A stretch of DNA of 64,000 nucleotides from Imbricaverruca yamaguchii. Its lineage: Eukaryota; Arthropoda; Thecostraca; Neoverrucidae. The notes under the pieces were generated by a model. The model had not been told where the DNA came from and made no database searches. It saw nothing but the letters and a program-made list of their open reading frames with translations. The position numbers and the translations under genes were made by a program. The stretch spans positions 300,001-364,000 of the forward strand of contig JAOTOL010001621.1 in assembly GCA_034440575.1 (NCBI GenBank), written 5' to 3'. This document shows, in pieces, positions 61,201-64,000 of the stretch (positions are counted from its first letter, which is position 1; every line of letters starts with the position of its first letter).

Positions 61201-63306
61201 CAGGCCGGACTGTTGACTGACCGTGTCGTGACGTTGCTGTACAGGCGGGACTTTTGACTGACCGTGTCGTGACGTTGCTGTACAGGCGGGACTGTTGACT
61301 GACCGTGTCGTGACGTTGCTGTACAGGCGGGACTTTTGACTGACCGTGTCGTGACGTTGCTGTACAGGCGGGACTTTGACTGACCGTGTCGTGACGTTGC
61401 TTACAGTACTGACCGTGTCGTGACGTTGCTGTACAGGCGGGACTGCTGACTGACCGTGTCGTGACGTTGCTCAACAGGCGGGACTGCTGACTGATCGTGT
61501 CGTGACGTTGCTGTACAGGCGGGACTTTTAACTGACCGTGTCGTGACGTTGCTGTACAGGCGGGACTGCTGACTGACCGGGTCGTGACATTGCTGTACAG
61601 GCGGGACTTTTAACTGACCGTGTCGTGACGTTGCTGTACAGGCGGGACGTTGACTGACCGTGTCGTGACGTTGCTGTACAGGCGGGACTGTTGACTGACC
61701 GTGTCGTGACGTTGCTGTACAGGCGGGACTTTTGACTGACCGTGTCGTGACGTTGCTGTACAGGCGGGACTGCTGACTGACCGTGTCGTGACGTTGCTGT
61801 ACAGGTGGGACTTTTAACTGACCGTGTCGTGACGTTGCTGTACAGGCGGGACTTTGGACTGACCGTGTCGTGACGTTGCTGTACAGGCGGGACTTTTGAC
61901 TGACCGTGTCGTGACGTTGCTGTACAGGCGGGACTGCTGACTGACCGGGTCGTGACATTGCTGTACAGGCGGGACTCCTGACTGACCGTGTCGGCGACGC
62001 CTCTGTGCAGGCGGCAGAGCGCCCGCACCAGCTGCAGCAGGCCGGTGAGCAGCGGCAGCGGCGAGCCGGACCGCACGGCCGGGCTCACCTCGGCACAGCC
62101 CCAGGCCACAGCTGCCACCGACGGCAGACTGGCCGGGTCACGACGTCGACCCGAGCTGAGCCCGCTCAGCAAACTGGAAAACTGCCTGTCGGCGAGGCAC
62201 CATCATAAACACCGACTCAGCACTCGCTGATAGACACCAACGCCATTGCTCATGGTAGGGTCTTGTGATTTAGCTTCTGAAGCCAGAATGCAGCATTTTA
62301 CAAATAATACAATCAAATACATTCATGATTAGACTGCCCAGACTGTATGCATACACAACGATAACAATCCACATCAAGAGATGTCAAAAGTGGACAGGAA
62401 TGTTTCGTATGACTGACTACAAATATAGTAAATTGCCGACTGGAATAAAAGATGCCCATAAGTATCTGGCGTGGATGTCATTTGGTATTTATAAACCGAT
62501 AACATTACCATTTTTATAAACCTGCTAGAACAGTTTATCCTGCCAGAAAATGCCACCATCGCCACATGACAACTCGGTCAGGAAAGACTACCTCCGAAAC
62601 AGAACTGGATACAAACTTACTTCGTAACTTGTCAACTTGCTGTTCTCTTTGATTGCATTTCCTTAATCGCTCAAAGTGCATTATTGCAAGAATACCTTTG
62701 ACGATATTCACATGCTATCCGCTATGCATTTAATGCCGACCTACATTGTGTTTTATGTATACAATGGTAGATGAAGTTGCTGAACATCTGTAACTCAACA
62801 CGCACATTTTGAACTTCAGCCATTTTTAGGCTTTAATCCGTCGAAACCAATTTAGCAATTAGCATGGCTACAACTAGCCTTAATCGGCCACCATGTTCAA
62901 CTGTGCTAATACGGGTGCAACATTACAAACGCAGTCGACGCGCCCTAAAGCACAAATCCTACACCATTAACTGTGCTAAGATTGTGAAACCCGAACGAGA
63001 CGAGTAACAATAAACATATTGAAGGCACCCCATAAACACGTGTAACGTACAATGCGAAGAAATCGGATTGCTGGAACATGAGCTATCTAAAAAAACGCAT
63101 CGCATCACCCAGTCTCATGATCATTACCTGAGACTGCTCAGCTGACGACGACACGTTTGTGACGTCACGAACGGCATCAGAGTGGTATCACACAGATCTT
63201 GAATGCTGCGCAGCCGAGGCACCGTATCCAGGCCTAGGCGCGCCCAGCGCTCGTAAAAAGCGCTCAGGAACTGACAGCAGGCGCCCAGTAGCTGCAGCAC
63301 GTTATC
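49145..63306 (-). CDS. RPAP1: RPAP1 gene, C-terminal half (9 clear exons plus a candidate terminal exon)
   Basis: RPAP1 is a cytoplasm-nucleus shuttling factor needed for assembly and nuclear import of RNA polymerase II and for its link with Mediator. Reading leftward from 63,306, nine exons follow the order of the vertebrate protein's C-terminal helical-repeat region. Splice phases agree between every neighbouring pair except between the third (58,868-59,014) and fourth (57,076-57,190). Clear matches include SGSPLPLLTGLLQLVRALCR, STLLPVDWWYAPLVQLYER, DVPGLSSFSDL, YTQLLDQFEGVSYGDPLFGA and VVMVPLQPRHP. The N-terminal half must lie right of the window. Introns run from about 0.7 to 3 kb and hold minisatellites and one piggyBac-type MITE (53.2-54.0 kb). 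Most exon edges are embedded in tandem repeats. All found exons are open, so I take the gene as functional. Confidence 0.88.
49494..49642 (-). CDS. RPAP1: RPAP1 exon i
   Basis: A 149-bp exon from TCATCTTCAG to GGCT GT|GTAAAC, phase 0 to 2. SVRKAYVRALASGQVNNVRN, then PAMFRIATALSSA, matches the vertebrate LLQLYFRTLVTGALRPRWCP and VLYAVAVAHVNSF. It joins the previous exon in phase. Confidence 0.82.
49643..50369 (-). other. RPAP1 intron between exons h and i
   Basis: Unique intronic sequence with a G-run of 13 or more bases near 50,222-50,234. No other feature. Confidence 0.6.
50370..50535 (-). CDS. RPAP1: RPAP1 exon h
   Basis: A 166-bp exon from CACGTCTAG to GAACAG|GTGAAC, phase 2 to 0. YTQLLDQFEGVSYGDPLFGA, then VVMVPLQPRHPAQLRRLVWM, is almost collinear with vertebrate [20 protein letters not shown] and LVLLPLQRRF. 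It is the best-conserved exon in the window. The acceptor and the first 40-odd coding bases recur as two further 76-bp copies immediately upstream. Confidence 0.92.
50496..50715 (-). repeat. 76-bp tandem repeat covering an RPAP1 acceptor and exon start (about 2.8 copies)
   Basis: GTACGACACGCCCTC begins at 50,496, 50,572 and 50,648, a 76-bp period. Each unit contains the splice acceptor region and the bases encoding YTQLLDQFEGVSYG. The copy nearest the exon body is the real one. The two outer copies end in CAG-type acceptors (ACCAG or TCCAG before GTA) instead of the real CTAG. Confidence 0.9.
50716..52370 (-). other. RPAP1 intron between exons g and h
   Basis: Unique sequence without recognised genes. 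An open frame of 103 codons at 51,539-51,850 (plus strand) has no recognisable domain and lies inside the intron. Confidence 0.5.
52371..52545 (-). repeat. about 64-bp tandem repeat covering an RPAP1 exon end and donor (3 diverged copies)
   Basis: GAAGCTGCTCAGACC-type blocks recur at about 52,380, 52,444 and 52,512. Read on the minus strand, each is a version of the exon end encoding GLSSF followed by GTGAGTAT or GTGAATAC. The copy at the exon has the intact donor; the most distal copies are more diverged than in the other arrays. Confidence 0.8.
52506..52632 (-). CDS. RPAP1: RPAP1 exon g
   Basis: A 127-bp exon from GGCCGTCAG to GACCT|GTGAGT, phase 1 to 2. DALFLDATVQTSLRQVLRLV, then ELDLTADVPGLSSFSDL, matches the vertebrate SELFRESPVQHLVAALLAQL and LDCRLPGLTSFPDL. 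Two decayed copies of the exon end plus donor follow in the intron. Confidence 0.88.
53209..54008 (+). mobile_element. piggyBac-type MITE, copy 6 (in an RPAP1 intron)
   Basis: Begins at TTAA (53,205-53,208) with CCCTCCCCGTCTTTCCGGTC and ends GACGCGGG before TTGT, a one-base decay of TTAA. Family landmarks (AAAGGGGTGTCATCGGAAAG, GTCGACG-like core, ACTCGTTGACCC) are present. It is about 800 bp with small deletions. Confidence 0.75.
54085..54610. repeat. cluster of GGAAGTTAACTTCC-type palindromes
   Basis: About ten full or partial copies of the palindrome TTGGAAGTTAACTTCCAA occur in 500 bp, perfect at 54,171-54,188 and 54,527-54,540 (core). GGAAGCTAACCTCC and GGAAGTTCACTTCC variants lie between. 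A related stretch is at 25,250-25,340 (CATTGGAAGTTCAC). It is intronic to RPAP1. Confidence 0.7.
54746..54912 (-). CDS. RPAP1: RPAP1 exon f
   Basis: A 167-bp exon from GTGTCGACAG to CGCCG|GTAGGT, phase 2 to 1. LHGVEPKQVVTRCLQLLHLL, then VTAHFARVCCVFLAG, matches the vertebrate MRVLQWVLVLE...ARLARLMCVFLVD. No tandem array touches this exon. Confidence 0.85.
54913..55489 (-). other. RPAP1 intron, unique part
   Basis: No gene or repeat seen. Confidence 0.45.
55500..56235 (-). repeat. 56-bp minisatellite covering an RPAP1 exon end and splice donor (about 13 copies)
   Basis: On the minus strand each unit runs CCTCTGGTGCAGCTGTA, then GAGCGTCACACCGCCACTGG and GTGAGCACGGTGTAC. This is the last 38 or so coding bases of exon e, its donor, and the first intron bases. 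Two variants alternate: CTGTACGAG (coding, as in the exon) and CTGTAGGAG (stop). The array is interrupted at about 55,822-55,872 by unrelated sequence. The donor is intact in nearly every copy. Confidence 0.95.
56218..56454 (-). CDS. RPAP1: RPAP1 exon e
   Basis: A 237-bp exon from CCGTCCGCAG to CACTGG|GTGAGC, phase 2 to 2. It reads from ESAPAVGAQESPLSCLISSC through LAGRVASLSSVAGSTLLPVD to WWYAPLVQLYERHTATG. The end is nearly identical to the vertebrate LLPTDW...PLIRLYHRASDTPSG. Minisatellites lie on both edges: a 21-bp acceptor array upstream and a 56-bp donor array downstream. Confidence 0.9.
56455..56716 (-). repeat. 21-bp minisatellite ending in an RPAP1 splice acceptor (about 12 copies)
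   Basis: The minus-strand unit TGACGGTATGCCGTCCAGCAG ends at the exon e acceptor as GCCGTCCGCAG. Every unit therefore carries an AG in an acceptor-like position. Distal copies vary (ATATGCGGTCCAGCAG, TTATGTCGTCCAGCAG). Confidence 0.92.
57076..57190 (-). CDS. RPAP1: RPAP1 exon d
   Basis: A 115-bp exon from GGGGTTTTCAG to CTGAC|GTGAGT. GLLCHAAGVRLLHCYQPGDE, then HLCAEVMRHVVFNRSLL, corresponds to the vertebrate LYHGMALALLSRLLPGSEYL and THELLLSCVFRLEFLPE. It begins with two bases finishing a codon and ends in phase 2. Confidence 0.82.
57191..58867 (-). other. RPAP1 intron between exons c and d
   Basis: Unique sequence. The splice-phase mismatch between the flanking exons suggests that a small exon (length 3n+1) may be hidden here, but I could not identify one. 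Confidence 0.4.
58868..59014 (-). CDS. RPAP1: RPAP1 exon c
   Basis: A 147-bp exon from CCGTCGCAG|CTGTGT to CAACAG|GTAGGT, phase 0 to 0. HVVDYLSALAGNARLALVGD, then WFSRHELHLATELVLLHAQQ, matches the vertebrate LQNYFLQCV...SAWALRHEYHLQYLALALAQK segment. The following exon needs a phase-1 partner. Either a short exon lies between them or the donor four bases downstream (GTAG|GTGCAG) is used. Confidence 0.85.
59060..59890 (-). repeat. 43-bp intronic minisatellite, about 19 copies
   Basis: Plus-strand units read GGTCATCTACAGGCCGACCC, then ACGGCAGGCCCAG and a variable tail (TCACATACA, CTCAGACACA, CCCAGAACA, TTATATACA). A block of several units at 59,500-59,640 recurs at 59,670-59,890, a higher-order duplication. 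It lies about 50 bp upstream of the exon c acceptor but does not include it. Confidence 0.93.
59891..60686 (-). other. RPAP1 intron, unique part
   Basis: Unique sequence between two minisatellites in the same intron. No gene seen. Confidence 0.45.
60687..61986 (-). repeat. 41-bp minisatellite containing an RPAP1 splice donor (about 31 copies)
   Basis: On the minus strand each unit reads GACACG|GTCAGTC then a variable AAA/CAG/AAC, AGTCCCGCCTGTACAGC and AACGTCAC. GACACG|GTCAGT is exactly the end of exon b with its donor. The array starts at the exon and extends 1.3 kb into the intron. A few copies have GACCCG or GATACG, and one copy near 61,400 is shortened. Confidence 0.95.
61987..62185 (-). 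CDS. RPAP1: RPAP1 exon b
   Basis: A 199-bp exon starting after CGCCGACAG with one codon-completing base and ending in phase 0 at GACACG|GTCAGT. The segment VAWGCAEVSPAVRSGSPLPL, then LTGLLQLVRALCRLHRG, matches the vertebrate SLGCSGG...SPFPFLTALL...LAQIHKG region closely. The donor is GTCAGT and not the usual GTAAGT or GTGAGT, and it is repeated about 30 times in the intron that follows. Confidence 0.88.
62186..63127 (-). other. RPAP1 intron between exons a and b
   Basis: AT-rich unique intron without tandem arrays or recognisable mobile elements. Confidence 0.5.
63128..63306 (-). CDS. RPAP1: RPAP1 exon a
   Basis: A 179-bp exon between GGTGCAG and GTAATG, phase 0 to 2. It reads DNVLQLLGACCQFLSAFYER, then WARLGLDTVP and DTTLMPFVTSQTCRRQLSS. 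This corresponds to the vertebrate helix pair around LLFLGAYYQAW and ELLLPLLSQP. Confidence 0.8.
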
Positions 63307-63816
63307 CTGCACCGAAGATTAACTTGTCAGAAACAAACCACAGAATATAACATAGTCACTAAGCATGAACAAGCAAATGCAAGATGTAGGCGATGCTAAA
63401 CCGATCGCAGTTAGTGCCATGTCACGCCAGATTGACCAGATAACCAGTGCAACGCAATACAGTGTTCAGTATTCATAACATTGCACAGTGCTCGAACTTG
63501 TCCCACGAAAACATCCCTCTCACATAACGCAAACCGGCAGCAGCTGAAGACTCATCTGGGGCAACCTTTCCGCCACGCGCACAACAATCCCACGGACGGG
63601 ATGCCACGAATACACGTTGCCACGTCTACTGCTGCGCTACGGTGCGAGCCGAAGGTGACGAAGGCTGGCCGAAGGTGACGAAGGTCACGGCTGCGTCACA
63701 GTCGTGATGTCACAGCGTCACGGCTGTGACGCAGCCGTGCGATCGCAGTCGAGCTGTACCGCCGGCGCCGGCCGTGCGGTGGCGTGTCGACGCCACCAGA
63801 GCCTGTCGTAACCTCC
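63307..63816 (-). other. RPAP1 intron upstream of exon a
   Basis: Unique sequence becoming GC-rich after 63,640. It contains a 16-bp-arm inverted repeat (CACGGCTGCGTCACAG at 63,686-63,701 and its complement at 63,724-63,739). Confidence 0.45.
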
Positions 63817-64000
63817 ACTCACCGTGAGGCTGTTGGCGCGGCCCGTTACTGGGTGACGTGTCCGCCCCGCCAGAGCGGGCAGTCATCGTTCACTCACCGT
63901 GAGGCTGTCGGCCCGGCCCGTTGCTGGGTGACGTGTCCGCCCCGCGAGAGCGGGCAGTCATCGTGCACTCACCGTGAGGCTGTCGGCCCGGCCCGTTACT
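63817..64000 (-). repeat. 75-bp tandem repeat with a donor-like junction, runs off the window
   Basis: ACTCACCGTGAGGCTGT recurs at 63,817, 63,892 and 63,967, a 75-bp period. On the minus strand each reads GCCTCACG|GTGAGT, a good splice donor that would end in phase 0 as exon a requires. The true exon is probably the copy nearest or beyond the right edge; its coding sequence cannot be confirmed here. Confidence 0.75.

Overview
This is nuclear DNA from an animal, most likely an invertebrate. It has GT-AG introns, animal genes, CR1-like and jockey/I-like LINEs, piggyBac- and hAT-type DNA elements, long microsatellites and many minisatellites. I cannot fix the species from the sequence alone; a crustacean or other marine invertebrate would fit. 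No bacterial-style operons, rRNA or CRISPR arrays are visible.

Three host genes are recognisable. (1) RPAP1 (RNA polymerase II-associated protein 1) lies on the minus strand from the right edge to about 49.1 kb. Nine exons align in order with the C-terminal half of vertebrate RPAP1. Their splice phases agree at every junction except one, and a weaker tenth (terminal) exon carries a stop and an AATAAA. (2) A REC114-like meiotic gene, uninterrupted over its recognisable domains, is on the plus strand at 48,384-48,983 and meets RPAP1 tail to tail. (3) One exon of a SPEC3/STUM-family membrane protein is on the plus strand at 9,987-10,160. Two mirror-image candidate exons sit in a large inverted repeat at 12.5-13.9 kb.

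Layout: 0-7 kb holds minisatellites, a CA/TA microsatellite and a 47-copy 69-bp array. 7.7-10.2 kb holds a tRNA-like pol III head, a 39-bp array and the STUM exon. 11.3-16.6 kb holds a 14-bp array, a 31-bp array, the inverted repeat and a 24-bp array. 18-25 kb holds degenerate satellites, a CR1-like LINE fragment and a suspicious low-complexity block. 25.3-30 kb holds an LTR-like promoter segment and a CR1-like LINE. 30.5-34.4 kb holds four piggyBac-type MITEs. 35.5-38.5 kb holds a jockey/I-like LINE and a GT microsatellite. 40.5-41.8 kb holds a fifth MITE with a hAT-type MITE nested in it. 42.2-45.6 kb holds a second long CR1-like LINE. 45.8-47.7 kb holds a broken transposase-like gene. 48.4-64 kb holds REC114 and RPAP1, with a sixth MITE in an RPAP1 intron.

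The most striking pattern is that many minisatellites sit exactly on splice junctions. Their units contain the end of an exon plus the splice donor, or the splice acceptor with or without the start of an exon. I see this at six RPAP1 sites (one at the window edge without a confirmed exon), at the STUM exon, and probably at the left window edge. Authentic splice sites are therefore surrounded by 2 to 30 near-copies of themselves. I know of no named system that this matches.
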